From the NCBI GenBank assembly GCA_903909435.1, contig CAIVVT010000061.1, positions 150,188 through 214,187 on the forward strand: 64,000 bases of DNA. Direction: 5' to 3'. A program made the translations under genes and the position numbers. Shown piece after piece: positions 49,819 to 58,883 of the stretch. This DNA is from an uncultured Acidobacteriia bacterium (GTDB lineage: Bacteria; Acidobacteriota; Terriglobia; Bryobacterales; Bryobacteraceae). The notes beneath the pieces were generated by a model. The model was not told the origin of the DNA, ran no database searches, and saw nothing but the letters and a program-made list of their open reading frames with translations. Numbering within the stretch: the first letter of the stretch is position 1; each line of letters begins with the position of its first letter.

Positions 49819-50652
49819 TTGCTGAAAGACGGCGCGAGATTCCTGGCGGTGAACGCCGACGACTTCGGCTTCACGCGCGACGTGAACGCGGGCATCGTCG
49901 AGGCCCATCTAAACGGCATCCTGACCTCAACCACGCTGATGGCAAATGGCCGGGAGTTTGACGATGCCGCGCGTCTTGCCCGCGAGCACTCCACGCTCGA
50001 TGTCGGTGTGCACTTCGTTTTGGTGGGCGGGCGCTCGCTCCTGGACCCGTCGCGCGAATTCCCGTACACCGTCTCCGGGTTGATACAGGCGATGGCGCTG
50101 CGCCGCATCCGCGTTTACGACGAATTGCGCGCGCAGATCGTGAAGGTGGTCGAAGCGGGGATTCAACCCACACACGTCGATGCGCACAAGCACACCCACC
50201 TGTTGCCTCCGGTGCTCGACGCCGTAGCGCGACTCGCGGAGGAGTTCGGGGTACGCTGGGTGCGCCGCCCGTTCGATTTCCCGTTGACCGGCTCGCCCGA
50301 CGAGGTGCCCTGGCAGACGCGCCTGGTGAGCCTCGCATTCAATGGCGTTCGCGGCCACTTCCACCGTGCTCTGGCGCGACGGCACTGCTCGACGACAGAC
50401 TGGTTCGCCGGCTTCCAGATCACGGGCCGCTTCGGGCCGCATTCCGTGGTTCATTTGCTGGACCACCTGCCGCCCGGCACCACGGAGTTCATGGTGCATC
50501 CAGGCTTCTGCTCGGCGGAACTGCTGGCGGCCCGCACACGGCTGAAGGCAAGCCGCGAACGGGAATTGGAAGCTTTACTCGACCGGGAAGTACGCGCAGC
50601 GGTCGAGCGCAACGGCATCCGGCTCACCGGCTACGGCCGGATGCCGGGCTGA
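49819..50652 (+). CDS. ChbG/HpnK-family (YdjC) carbohydrate deacetylase
   Basis: A 277-residue YdjC-fold deacetylase. The metal-binding site is visible as VNADDFGFTRDVN (Asp) and HVDAHKHTHLLP (two His). ChbG deacetylates chitooligosaccharides; HpnK acts in hopanoid synthesis. Its position 10 bp after mlaD on the same strand favours a lipid-linked role, but sequence alone cannot separate the two. Starts with TTG at 49819; the ATG at 49808 is closed by a stop after five codons. Confidence 0.88.
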   Translation: MLKDGARFLAVNADDFGFTRDVNAGIVEAHLNGILTSTTLMANGREFDDAARLAREHSTLDVGVHFVLVGGRSLLDPSREFPYTVSGLIQAMALRRIRVYDELRAQIVKVVEAGIQPTHVDAHKHTHLLPPVLDAVARLAEEFGVRWVRRPFDFPLTGSPDEVPWQTRLVSLAFNGVRGHFHRALARRHCSTTDWFAGFQITGRFGPHSVVHLLDHLPPGTTEFMVHPGFCSAELLAARTRLKASRERELEALLDREVRAAVERNGIRLTGYGRMPG

Positions 50653-50654
50653 TC

Positions 50655-51521
50655 CTATTGCTGCGGAACCGTCGGCTCATCCCCGGTCAAGACCCGCGAA
50701 TCCACGCGGAATCTGCGGTAATTCGACCACGTGGTTTCCCCAGCCAGCCGGAAGTGCTTCACGAGCAGGCGCGCATCCACCCGGACGGTCGCCTTGGACG
50801 GAAGCCAGACCTCATCGTTAACCCGAGTCTGGAGAAACGTCAGCCTGGCTCCTCGCTCCAGCTTGGCCAGAAAGCCGCCAAAGGAGATGGAGTCGATCAC
50901 ATCCACCTCGGCGCGGACACATTGCATGGAAGCCTTGTCGATCCACAACCGCCCGCGCAGCTTCTTCAACAGGTCCGCCTGCTTTACGGAGGGGCGAAAC
51001 TCGGGGCGAGGTTCGGCGTCGATCACCCATACGGGCAAGCCGTCCAGCGTCTCTTGGCCTGCGATCTTGAAGGAGTAGGCACGAGGAATCTCGAGCAGGA
51101 ACTTACGGCCCTCCGCCCGCTCCTTCTCGCGCGCCACCTGTTTCTTCAGGCGCTCCTCTTCCGACTCCTGTTCGCGTTTGCGAACTTCCTTCTCGAACTC
51201 CTCGTCGGCCTTCTGCTTCTCCCTGCCCTCCAAAGGGCGCCCGTCCTTGCCAACCCTCCGCCTGTACGGCCGCCCGTAGAGGTTCAGCACTTCCGAGGTC
51301 GTGCGTTCGGTCTTCACGACCGCGCCCGACTTATCGAGAGTTCTCGTCTCCTGGCTCTCTGTGTAGGCGTAGTCCTTTAGCCTGGATTCGTTGGTTACAT
51401 TTCTTTCAAGCGAAGTCCGGATGATGGTCACCGCGTCCGGGCTCGGCTCTCCAAGCGGGGCTTGAGCCGAGCAAACCAGGTTAACGAGGACCGAAATCGC
51501 AAAAGCTGTGCCGGAATACAT
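50655..51521 (-). CDS. Secreted hypothetical, LolA-like pattern
   Basis: A 288-residue exported protein (signal about 1-19, ending VCSAQA). The centre is a highly charged Lys/Glu/Arg helix of about 50 residues (from EKQKADEEFEKEVRKREQES). The rest resembles LolA/outer-membrane-lipoprotein-sorting beta sheets (VWVIDAEPRPEFRP, GRLWIDKASMQCVRAEV). Function unknown. It converges with the deacetylase gene, with only 2 bp between stop codons, and is divergent from the hybrid kinase. Confidence 0.75.
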   Translation of the reverse strand: MYSGTAFAISVLVNLVCSAQAPLGEPSPDAVTIIRTSLERNVTNESRLKDYAYTESQETRTLDKSGAVVKTERTTSEVLNLYGRPYRRRVGKDGRPLEGREKQKADEEFEKEVRKREQESEEERLKKQVAREKERAEGRKFLLEIPRAYSFKIAGQETLDGLPVWVIDAEPRPEFRPSVKQADLLKKLRGRLWIDKASMQCVRAEVDVIDSISFGGFLAKLERGARLTFLQTRVNDEVWLPSKATVRVDARLLVKHFRLAGETTWSNYRRFRVDSRVLTGDEPTVPQQ

Positions 51522-51619
51522 CCTGATATCAGCAGACGTTTGCCATATGTGGCCGGGTGCAGTATAAACTGGGTTGGTAAGGGCGTTAAGGATTTTTCAC
51601 TTAATAGCCTGCCTCTTTC

Positions 51620-53161
51620 ATGCGCGTGTTCTGGTATTCCCGGCGAGCATCCGCCAGGCAAGCTCTAAACGCTTCCCTGTCTCGCCAAGGCTATCTGGTG
51701 CGTTGCGCTGAGACTCCCGAAACTCCACTTGACGGCGAAGAATTGATTCTTCTGGAGTTGCCCCCAGTCATCGAAGAGTCAGTCGTGCTTGTACGGGAGT
51801 TTCGCCGCCGGGCGGGCGACCGGACCCCAATTGTCGTAATCGGCACGTGGTTGGAGCCCGTCGAAGTGGAGCCTATTCTGGCCAACGGGGCGGACGACTA
51901 TGTCGCTCAGCCAAGCAGTCCGGAAGGCATCGCACTGCGTCTGGTGGTCGCGGCAAATTTAGCGAAAAAATACGCTGCCGGCGCCGAACAAAAGCGGCTG
52001 GAGGAACGACTCGCCCAGACCTCCAAGACGGAGAGTATTGCCACCCTGGCCGGCAGTCTGGCGCACGATTTCAACAATCTGCTGGCTGCGATACTCGGCA
52101 ATACCGAACTGGCCTTAATCGACATCTCGCCGCAGTCTCCGGTTCGCTACAGCCTGGAACAAATCGACAAGACCTCGCGCCGCGCTGCGGAACTGGCCCG
52201 CCAGATGCTCACCTTCTCCCGGCGGGGAGATAGCAAGTCGGAGTTCTCCGGGGTCAGCCTGAACGAATTGGTCCAGGAGATGGCGGAACTACTCCGCATC
52301 TCGATCCCGAAGACATGCACGCTGCGCTACTACTTTACCCGGCCACTGCCGCTGATCTGGGGAGATCCTGGTCAATTGAGGCAGGTCGTCATGAATCTGC
52401 TGCTGAACGCCGCAGAGGCCATGGACGATCGCGGCGGAACGATTTTCGTAAAAACGGGCGTGATTGATGCCGATGGCGCGCCTCCACAGCTGACGTTGGA
52501 AGTTCGAGACACCGGGGTCGGCATGCCGCCCGAAGTGTGCGCCCGTATTTTCGACCCGTTTTTCACGACCAAGCGGGAAGGGCGTGGGCTGGGCCTCGCG
52601 GCCGTTCGGGGCATCGTGCAGTCCCACAACAGTCTGATCGAGGTCGAAAGCGAGCCCGGAGTCGGCTCCACGTTCCGGATCGTGTTCCCGATGACGCACG
52701 GACTTGCGGCCACATCCAGCCTGGAGAGTGACGCAGAGCCCGACTGGCGGGGCTCTGGTAATGTGCTCCTCATCGAGGACGAGGATGCGGTCCGCGATGT
52801 CGTTCGCCGACTGCTGGTTAAGGCTGGGTATGCGGTGCTCGAGGCCGCCAGCGGCCGCGAGGGCATGGACACCATTCGCCGCTTTGGCGGGGTCATCCAT
52901 GCGGTGGTCGTCGATATCGGCATCCCCGACGTCGATGGCGTCGAGGTGTATCAAGCCGTGCGCGCCGCGCGTCCCGACATACGCATTCTGATCTGGTCCG
53001 GATTCGACTCCAGTGCGGTTCGCGAACGTCTGCAGTCCATCGGCACGGACCTCGAAGTGATTGAGAAACCGTCCCGCCAGTGGGAACTCGCCTTGGCCCT
53101 GAAACGCCTGCTGGCGCAGCCGGAATCCAGTTCCCAGTCAAGCCAGGACCACGCCGCCTGA
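51620..53161 (+). CDS. Cytoplasmic hybrid histidine kinase with degenerate N-terminal receiver
   Basis: A 513-residue soluble hybrid sensor kinase. The first 120 residues look like a receiver domain that lost its active site (ILLELPPV in place of the Asp strand, DDYVAQPSS without the Lys). Then come HisKA with the phospho-accepting His in LAHDFNNLLAAIL, the ATP-binding HATPase domain (NLLLNAAEAM, DTGVGMPPE, GRGLGLAAV), and a normal C-terminal receiver (EDEDAVRD; Asp in VVDIGIPDVDG; Lys in VIEKPS). No output domain. Input is presumably protein-protein or the pseudo-receiver. No partner regulator gene nearby. Confidence 0.9.
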   Translation: MRVFWYSRRASARQALNASLSRQGYLVRCAETPETPLDGEELILLELPPVIEESVVLVREFRRRAGDRTPIVVIGTWLEPVEVEPILANGADDYVAQPSSPEGIALRLVVAANLAKKYAAGAEQKRLEERLAQTSKTESIATLAGSLAHDFNNLLAAILGNTELALIDISPQSPVRYSLEQIDKTSRRAAELARQMLTFSRRGDSKSEFSGVSLNELVQEMAELLRISIPKTCTLRYYFTRPLPLIWGDPGQLRQVVMNLLLNAAEAMDDRGGTIFVKTGVIDADGAPPQLTLEVRDTGVGMPPEVCARIFDPFFTTKREGRGLGLAAVRGIVQSHNSLIEVESEPGVGSTFRIVFPMTHGLAATSSLESDAEPDWRGSGNVLLIEDEDAVRDVVRRLLVKAGYAVLEAASGREGMDTIRRFGGVIHAVVVDIGIPDVDGVEVYQAVRAARPDIRILIWSGFDSSAVRERLQSIGTDLEVIEKPSRQWELALALKRLLAQPESSSQSSQDHAA

Positions 53162-53318
53162 CCAGGCATTCTGCCGCGTTCTGCTTGAACCAGTACATCT
53201 CCGCGACGGGGGAACTCGCCGCACGCGCGTGCTACATTGATGGGCGCAGGGGTCGCATCACCAGCCTGATCTCCGGCCCGCCTGGCACTTCGGAATACGA
53301 ATTCTCGAGGAGGTCTTC

Positions 53319-54110
53319 ATGGCACGATTTTCGATCTGTCTGGTTGTGGCAGCCGTGCTGCTTTCTTCCGGCCTCACTTTCGCCCAGGGCAGTTTTGCCC
53401 ACTTCGCCTACGGCTCCGGATGGCAGACCACATTCACCTTCGTCAACATGAGCACCACCGACCCGGCCGTCGTGAGCCTGTCGTTCTACAGTAGCGACGG
53501 TTCGCCGCTGCAGGCCGACGTGAAGGACGTGGGCAAAGTGACGCCATACAATTTCACGATACCGGCCGGGAATTCGAAGACGGTGGCCCTGGTGGGTGAC
53601 CCCGCGGCACCGGCCGACACGGAGGGTTGGGCTCAACTGGCGGTCGTCGGCGACTATCCCACGGTGCGAGGCCAGGGTTCGTTCCGCAGGCACCTGAATA
53701 ATCAACCCGATTTCGAAGCGGTCGTACCGCTCACCACTACCTCTCAGGCCGGTTTCTGCATCCCTCCCACGAATCCGAATCCAATGATCCTGCTGCCCTT
53801 CGACAACACGACGGGCGCATACACCACCGCCCTGGCGTTCGCCAACTCAGACTCCACAACCACGCAGGCGCTGCAGTTGGAATACGACGACGAGACGAAC
53901 CAGCCCATCATCACCAAAACGCTGACCCTGGCTGCGAACAACCATATCGCGCTGGTCACGACGGCTGCCGGGGCTGCGGGAGACCCGATCCTGGCCGGCA
54001 AAAAAGGCGTATTGCGAATTCAACCGACGACGCAGAACTTTGCCGTTCTCGGGCTGCTGTTCAATTCAACCGGGCCCTACACCGCCATCCTGCCGATCGT
54101 GCAGCAGTAG
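53319..54110 (+). CDS. Secreted hypothetical protein, Solibacter-type beta-sandwich
   Basis: A 263-residue exported protein: signal about 1-22 (ending LTFAQG), then two similar halves of beta strands. The first half opens FAHFAYGSGWQTTFTFVN; the second repeats the pattern with LLPFDNTTGAYTTALAFANS. Both have IPAGNSKTVALVG-like turns near their ends, so it is an internal duplication. Such proteins are common in Bryobacterales and lack a known role; adhesion or surface binding is possible. GGAGG is present 8 nt before the ATG. Confidence 0.8.
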   Translation: MARFSICLVVAAVLLSSGLTFAQGSFAHFAYGSGWQTTFTFVNMSTTDPAVVSLSFYSSDGSPLQADVKDVGKVTPYNFTIPAGNSKTVALVGDPAAPADTEGWAQLAVVGDYPTVRGQGSFRRHLNNQPDFEAVVPLTTTSQAGFCIPPTNPNPMILLPFDNTTGAYTTALAFANSDSTTTQALQLEYDDETNQPIITKTLTLAANNHIALVTTAAGAAGDPILAGKKGVLRIQPTTQNFAVLGLLFNSTGPYTAILPIVQQ

Positions 54111-54169
54111 CCACACCGGCAAGCGCAGGCAGTTCCTCGAAATGTAACCCGGTCGCTTCGGTCGGGTAG

Positions 54170-54175
54170 CATAAT
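54170..54175 (+). promoter_or_regulatory. -10 box for a probable leaderless amidase mRNA
   Basis: CATAAT ends 7 nt before the ATG at 54183 and no Shine-Dalgarno fits between them. Supported only by position and by similar cases at 1535, 20002 and 43816. Confidence 0.4.
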
Positions 54176-54182
54176 ACTACCC

Positions 54183-55787
54183 ATGACCCGACGCGACTTA
54201 CTCAAGACCTCCGCTCTCGCAGCGGTAGCAGGCTCCAGCGCGTGCACGCCGTCGCACCAACCTGTGGCTGGCCCGGGCGACGGCCCGTTCGAACTCTCGG
54301 AGCTGACCGTTGACGATCTCGGCGCAGGCTTGAAATCGGGCCGCTGGAGCGTGCGCGGGCTGGTGGAACAATACCTTTCGCGCATAGAAGCATTGGACCA
54401 CCGTGGGCCGCACCTCGGTGCCGTGATCGAGCTGAATCCAGATGTTCGTGCGATGGCCGAGTCTCTGGACCGCGAACTGCGTGCGGGCAAATCGCGCGGT
54501 CCGCTGCACGGCATCCCTGTTCTGGTGAAGGACAACATCGAGACCCGCGACCGCATGATGACCACTGCGGGCTCGCTGGCGCTCGAAGGCAACTACGCGA
54601 GCGAGGATGCGCCCATCGTGAAGAAACTGCGCGATGCCGGTGCGGTCATACTGGGCAAGTCGAACCTCAGCGAATGGGCGAACTTCCGCTCGTCCCGCTC
54701 GGTCAGCGGCTGGAGCGGGCGCGGCTTGCAAACCCGCAACCCGTACGCGCTGGACCGCAACACCAGCGGTTCCAGCTCGGGCTCCGGTGCGGGCACCGCG
54801 GCGAATCTGTGTGCCGTCTCGGTGGGCACGGAGACCGATGGGTCCATTGTCTCGCCGTCCTCGATCAACGGACTTGTCGGCATTAAGCCCACGGTTGGTC
54901 TGCTAAGCCGTACCGGCATCATCCCGATTTCGCGTACCCAGGACACCCCCGGCCCGATGACCCGCACGGTGCGCGATGCGGCGCTGCTGCTCTCCACCAT
55001 GGCGGGCGTGGACCCTGCCGATGCCGCAACGCAAGCCGCATCCGGCCATATCCAGCCCGACTACACCCGCTTCCTCGATCCAAACGGGTTGCAGGGTGCG
55101 CGGATTGGCGTGGCGCGCAAACAGTTCACGAACAACCCGGAAGTGACCAAGCTGATTGAGGGCGCGCTGGACGCGATGAAGCGGGCCGGCGCGGAGATTA
55201 TCGATCCAGCCGATCTGCCCTTGCAAGGACAGATTGGCAACGCCGAATTCGAGGTGCTGTGTTACGAATTCAAGGCCGATTTGAACTCGTATCTGGGCAA
55301 ACTCGCCCCGGGCGCGAAGATCCGCTCACTGGCCGAAGCCATCGCGTTCAACGAGAAGAACCGTGACCGCGAAATGCCGATTTTCGATCAGGAGACCTTC
55401 GAAGCCTGCCAGAAGAAGGGCCCGCTGACCGACAAGGCCTACGTTGACGCGCTGGCCAAGTGCCGCAAGCTCTCCCGCGACGAGGGCATCGACGCAGTTG
55501 TCGCGAAGTTCAAACTGGACGCCCTCGTGGCGCCCACCGGAGGCCCCGCCTGCCTAATCGACTACGTGAACGGCGATTCCGACACCGGCGGTTGTTCGTC
55601 CGCCGCAGCGGTGGCTGGCTACCCGCACATCACCGTTCCGGCGGGCTTCGTGCGCGGTTTGCCCGTCGGCGTCTCCTTCTTCGGACCCGCCTGGAGCGAG
55701 CCCGCTCTGCTAAAGCTGGCCTATGCTTACGAGCAGATGACGCGAGCCCGCCGGGCGCCCCGCTTTCTGCCCACCTTGCCGCTCTGA
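54183..55787 (+). CDS. Amidase-signature family hydrolase, Tat-exported
   Basis: A 534-residue amidase with the Ser-cisSer-Lys triad: Lys116 in LVKDNIE, the Gly/Ser loop NTSGSSSGSGAG (Ser197-199) and nucleophile Ser221 in ETDGSIVSP. It would hydrolyse an amide such as an amino-acid or peptide amide. The N-terminus TRRDLLKTSALAAVAGSSAC combines a twin-arginine motif with a lipobox-like Cys, so it is likely a Tat-exported lipoprotein. It starts with ATG 7 nt after a CATAAT box and lacks a Shine-Dalgarno. Confidence 0.92.
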   Translation: MTRRDLLKTSALAAVAGSSACTPSHQPVAGPGDGPFELSELTVDDLGAGLKSGRWSVRGLVEQYLSRIEALDHRGPHLGAVIELNPDVRAMAESLDRELRAGKSRGPLHGIPVLVKDNIETRDRMMTTAGSLALEGNYASEDAPIVKKLRDAGAVILGKSNLSEWANFRSSRSVSGWSGRGLQTRNPYALDRNTSGSSSGSGAGTAANLCAVSVGTETDGSIVSPSSINGLVGIKPTVGLLSRTGIIPISRTQDTPGPMTRTVRDAALLLSTMAGVDPADAATQAASGHIQPDYTRFLDPNGLQGARIGVARKQFTNNPEVTKLIEGALDAMKRAGAEIIDPADLPLQGQIGNAEFEVLCYEFKADLNSYLGKLAPGAKIRSLAEAIAFNEKNRDREMPIFDQETFEACQKKGPLTDKAYVDALAKCRKLSRDEGIDAVVAKFKLDALVAPTGGPACLIDYVNGDSDTGGCSSAAAVAGYPHITVPAGFVRGLPVGVSFFGPAWSEPALLKLAYAYEQMTRARRAPRFLPTLPL

Positions 55788-55926
55788 CGGCCCGGCTCCG
55801 CTAAGGCCATCTTCACTCCAGTAAGGTGCGCGGGAGGCCGCCATCGGGCTGTAAGCGCGACGAATCCACGGAGCCTGGTAGCTGCCGCCCATCGATCGGC
55901 GATAGACTCAAGGCCGGAATCCTCCC

Positions 55927-57381
55927 ATGATAAAGCCCCTAGCCCTCCTGCTTTGCCTCGCTGCCGCAGTCTCCGCGCAGCCCTCCTCCGAATGGAAGAA
56001 CCTCTTTGACGGTAAGTCCCTGAACGGCTGGACGCCAGCTGAAAGTCAGACCACCTGGAAGGTTGTGGATGGGTTGCTGACCTCAAACGGGCCGCGTTCG
56101 CACCTGTTCTACTCCGGCCCCGTTCTGAACTCCGACTTCCGCAACTTCGAACTCGAAGTGGAAGCTAAGGCGACTCACGGGACGAATTCGGGCGTCTACT
56201 TCCACACGCAATATCAGACCAAGCCCTGGCCCGAGCATGGCTTCGAGGTCCAGATCTGCAATACGTGCACGGGCGAAGCGGGCTACATCGAGCACAAGAA
56301 AACAGGCTCGCTGTACGCCGTCCGCAACATTTACAAGCAACTCGTGAACGACGACGAGTGGTTCAAGCTGAACGTCCTGGTGCAGGGTAAGCGCGTGCAG
56401 GTGCGGTTGAACGGAACGTTGATCGTCGACTACATCGAGCCGGCCACCCCGGTGCTGGGCGATGAGCACCGCCAGCGCGTGCTGAGCCACGGGACGTTTG
56501 CCCTCCAGGGGCACGACCGCACGACCGGCGTCGCGTTCCGCTCCGTTCGCGTTAAGCCGCTGCCCGACGAAGCGCCCACGGTTGAACTGCCCGTCCCGGA
56601 CGCGACCTACGGCGAGTTGATTCGTCTCGGCTCGGAGAACTATCCGGTGGTCGATTACCACGTGCATCTGAAGGGCGGCTGGACGGTCGAACAGGCGCTC
56701 GAAAAGTCGCGCCGCGACGGCATTTTCTACGGCATTGCCATCAATGGCGGCAAGGGTTTTCCGGTGACCAGCGACGAGCAGTTGCTGGCCGCTCTGGCGC
56801 CGCTGAAGGGCCAGCCCATCTTCCTGGCATTCCAGGGTGAGGGTCGCGAATGGGTCTCTACGTTCTCGCCCAAGGTGTTGGCGCAATTCGACTACGTGTT
56901 CACCGACGCGATGACGTTCACTACAGACGACGGTAAGCGCATGCGGCTCTGGATTCCGGAAGAGGTTGGCGAGATCAAGGACCACGAGGCCTTTATGGAG
57001 ACTATCGTCAACCGCATCGTGAAGGTCGTTACCACCGAGCCGATCGACATCTACGTCAATCCCACGTTCCTGCCCGACGTGATGGTGAAGGAGTACGACC
57101 AACTCTGGACCCCGGCGCGCATGCAGCGTGTGATCGACGCGGTGAAGCGCGCCGGTGTTGCCGTCGAGATCAACAATCGCTACAGTATCCCAAGCCTCGC
57201 CTTCATCAAGCTGGCCAAGCAGGCGGGCGTGCAGTTCACTTGTGGTACCAACAACGCCGGTCTGGACATGGGCCGGGACGAGTATTGCATCGAGATGATC
57301 CACGCTGCCGGCCTGCGCTGGAAGGACATGTGGCTGCCGAAGCCCGAGGGGCAGAAGGCCACGCAGCGCAAGGCGCAGTAG
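55927..57381 (+). CDS. Secreted DUF1080 (3-keto-glycoside hydrolase-type) and metal-hydrolase-like fusion
   Basis: A 484-residue exported protein (signal about 1-18). Residues about 22-215 are a DUF1080/3-keto-disaccharide hydrolase domain (WKNLFDGKSLNGWTPAES, NSGVYFHTQYQ, NDDEWFKLNVLVQGKRVQV), a jelly roll related to lectins. Residues about 235-470 are a TIM-barrel-like part that opens with VVDYHVHLKGG, a His-x-His metal-site motif, and later has YVNPTF and EINNRYSIPS, suggesting an amidohydrolase/PHP-like domain. Both domains on one chain suggest consecutive steps on a sugar derivative. A palindrome at 57393-57437 follows the stop. Confidence 0.82.
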   Translation: MIKPLALLLCLAAAVSAQPSSEWKNLFDGKSLNGWTPAESQTTWKVVDGLLTSNGPRSHLFYSGPVLNSDFRNFELEVEAKATHGTNSGVYFHTQYQTKPWPEHGFEVQICNTCTGEAGYIEHKKTGSLYAVRNIYKQLVNDDEWFKLNVLVQGKRVQVRLNGTLIVDYIEPATPVLGDEHRQRVLSHGTFALQGHDRTTGVAFRSVRVKPLPDEAPTVELPVPDATYGELIRLGSENYPVVDYHVHLKGGWTVEQALEKSRRDGIFYGIAINGGKGFPVTSDEQLLAALAPLKGQPIFLAFQGEGREWVSTFSPKVLAQFDYVFTDAMTFTTDDGKRMRLWIPEEVGEIKDHEAFMETIVNRIVKVVTTEPIDIYVNPTFLPDVMVKEYDQLWTPARMQRVIDAVKRAGVAVEINNRYSIPSLAFIKLAKQAGVQFTCGTNNAGLDMGRDEYCIEMIHAAGLRWKDMWLPKPEGQKATQRKAQ

Positions 57382-57392
57382 CTTCCCGTATT

Positions 57393-57437
57393 GGGATGGC
57401 GCTCCGGCGCCCAGACGCGGCTTCTGGAGCGCCACCC
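57393..57437. repeat. Inverted repeat after the DUF1080 gene
   Basis: GGGATGGCGCTCC and GGAGCGCCACCC pair over twelve bases with one bulged A, enclosing about 20 nt. The CTGGAG core at 57424-57429 is shared with the palindromes near 33.7 and 35.4 kb. It has no T-tract, so a terminator role is uncertain. Confidence 0.55.
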
Positions 57438-57447
57438 TCCGCAACCG

Positions 57448-57476
57448 TTGACACTCGCCCGGATCCGGCACATGAT
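57448..57476 (+). promoter_or_regulatory. Promoter for the transsulfuration-type gene
   Basis: A perfect TTGACA (57448-57453) and CATGAT (57471-57476) are 17 nt apart. Transcription should start near 57483, giving a leader of about 100 nt before the ATG at 57585. Two hairpins within the leader (57496-57521 and 57520-57540) share bases 57520-57521 and so compete at their junction. Confidence 0.55.
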
Positions 57477-57584
57477 CGCATCAGCCATGCCGTGGGTCAT
57501 CCTCGCGCTCAGGGCGATGACACCACTCGCTAGTGGGTGTATTCTCATGGTTGGCATTGCTGGTGTCTGCGAAGAGGCTCATTT

Positions 57585-58883
57585 ATGGCTGACTCGAAAA
57601 AATCGCGTAACGATCATCCGTCTACGGCAGTATTGACACGAGGCTTCGATCCGCGCCTATCCGTGTGGTCGGCGCGGCCGGCGGTGTTCCGCACCTCAAC
57701 TTTTGTGTTTCCAACGCCGGAAGCTGCCGAGCGGGCGTTTGACATCACCTCGGGGCGAAAGCAACTGGAGCCCGGCGAGAGCGAGTACCTGGTGTACTCG
57801 CGCTTCAACCATCCCAACGCGGAGATCCTGCAGGATCAGATGGTCCCGCTCGAAGAGAACGCCGAGTGGGCGCTAGCCTTCAACTCAGGACTTGCGGCGA
57901 TCATGACGGCGCTACTCACGGTGCTCAAGCCGGGCGACTCCATCGTATACACGATGCCGCTGTACGGCGGCACGATGGGCATGATGCACAACCTGCTGGA
58001 GCCTTACGGCATCCACACGGTGGCCGTGCCGGCCGGTCACAGCGCGGAGCTAGATGACGCGATCCGGACGACACCCATGCTGCGGGCGGTACTGCTTGAG
58101 ACGCCTGCTAACCCGACGATGGTGATGGCCGACATCAAACGGGCCGCACTGGTCTGCGCGGAACTGGATCCGAAGCCGGTCCTGATGGTGGACAACACCT
58201 TCCTGGGACCCGTGTTCCAGCATCCGTTGTCGCAGGGTGCCGACATCGTGCTGTACTCGGCGACAAAGTACCTGGGCGGGTTCAGTGATCTTCTGGCGGG
58301 TATGATACTCGGCCGCGATCCGGACTTGCGCAACCAGATGTTCGGCAAACGCGGCATGTTCGGCAATATTCTGCAACCGGACGAATGCTGGATTCTGGAC
58401 GGTCGTCTGCCTACGGTGAGCCTGCGCATGAATCGTCAGAGCAAGAACGCCCAGCGCATCGCCGAAAGCCTGGTGCGCCGCCCCGAAGTGCGCAAAGTTT
58501 ATTACCCGACCCTGTTCGACGATCCTGAGCAGATCCGCATCCGGTTGTCGCAATGCGACTACCCCGGCGCGATGTTTGCCATGGACCTGAAGGGCGGGAA
58601 GGCGGCAGCTTTCGACTTCCTGAGGAATCTGCACCTGGCTAAGAACGCGGTCTCGCTGGGCGGCATGGAGACGCTGGTCTGCCATCCCAAGACCACGACG
58701 CACTCTGCCAGCGGTCCGGAAGAAATGAAACTGGCGTGCATCACCGACGGATTGGTGCGCGTGTCGGTGGGGATTGAGGACTGGCGCGACTTGCTGCGGG
58801 ACTTCGAGCAATCGCTGGACGCGATCAGGCCCATGCTCGAAGAGACCGGGGAGCTTACCGGAAAAACGTCTTCCAGGTTGTAA
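57585..58883 (+). CDS. Cys/Met metabolism PLP-dependent enzyme (gamma-synthase or methionine gamma-lyase type)
   Basis: About 432 residues of the fold-I Cys/Met metabolism family. The PLP-Lys is Lys228 in SATKYLGGFSD; ALAFNSGLAAIMTALLTVL and TPANPTMVMADIKRAA are the usual cofactor and substrate blocks. C-terminal SLGGMETLVCHPKTTTHS and VRVSVGIED match cystathionine gamma-synthase/gamma-lyase and methionine gamma-lyase; which reaction is carried out cannot be resolved. The ATG at 57585 has AGAGG 8 nt before it; an upstream frame to 57537 is less likely. The 3' end overlaps the convergent CPBP gene by 29 bp. Confidence 0.93.
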   Translation: MADSKKSRNDHPSTAVLTRGFDPRLSVWSARPAVFRTSTFVFPTPEAAERAFDITSGRKQLEPGESEYLVYSRFNHPNAEILQDQMVPLEENAEWALAFNSGLAAIMTALLTVLKPGDSIVYTMPLYGGTMGMMHNLLEPYGIHTVAVPAGHSAELDDAIRTTPMLRAVLLETPANPTMVMADIKRAALVCAELDPKPVLMVDNTFLGPVFQHPLSQGADIVLYSATKYLGGFSDLLAGMILGRDPDLRNQMFGKRGMFGNILQPDECWILDGRLPTVSLRMNRQSKNAQRIAESLVRRPEVRKVYYPTLFDDPEQIRIRLSQCDYPGAMFAMDLKGGKAAAFDFLRNLHLAKNAVSLGGMETLVCHPKTTTHSASGPEEMKLACITDGLVRVSVGIEDWRDLLRDFEQSLDAIRPMLEETGELTGKTSSRL

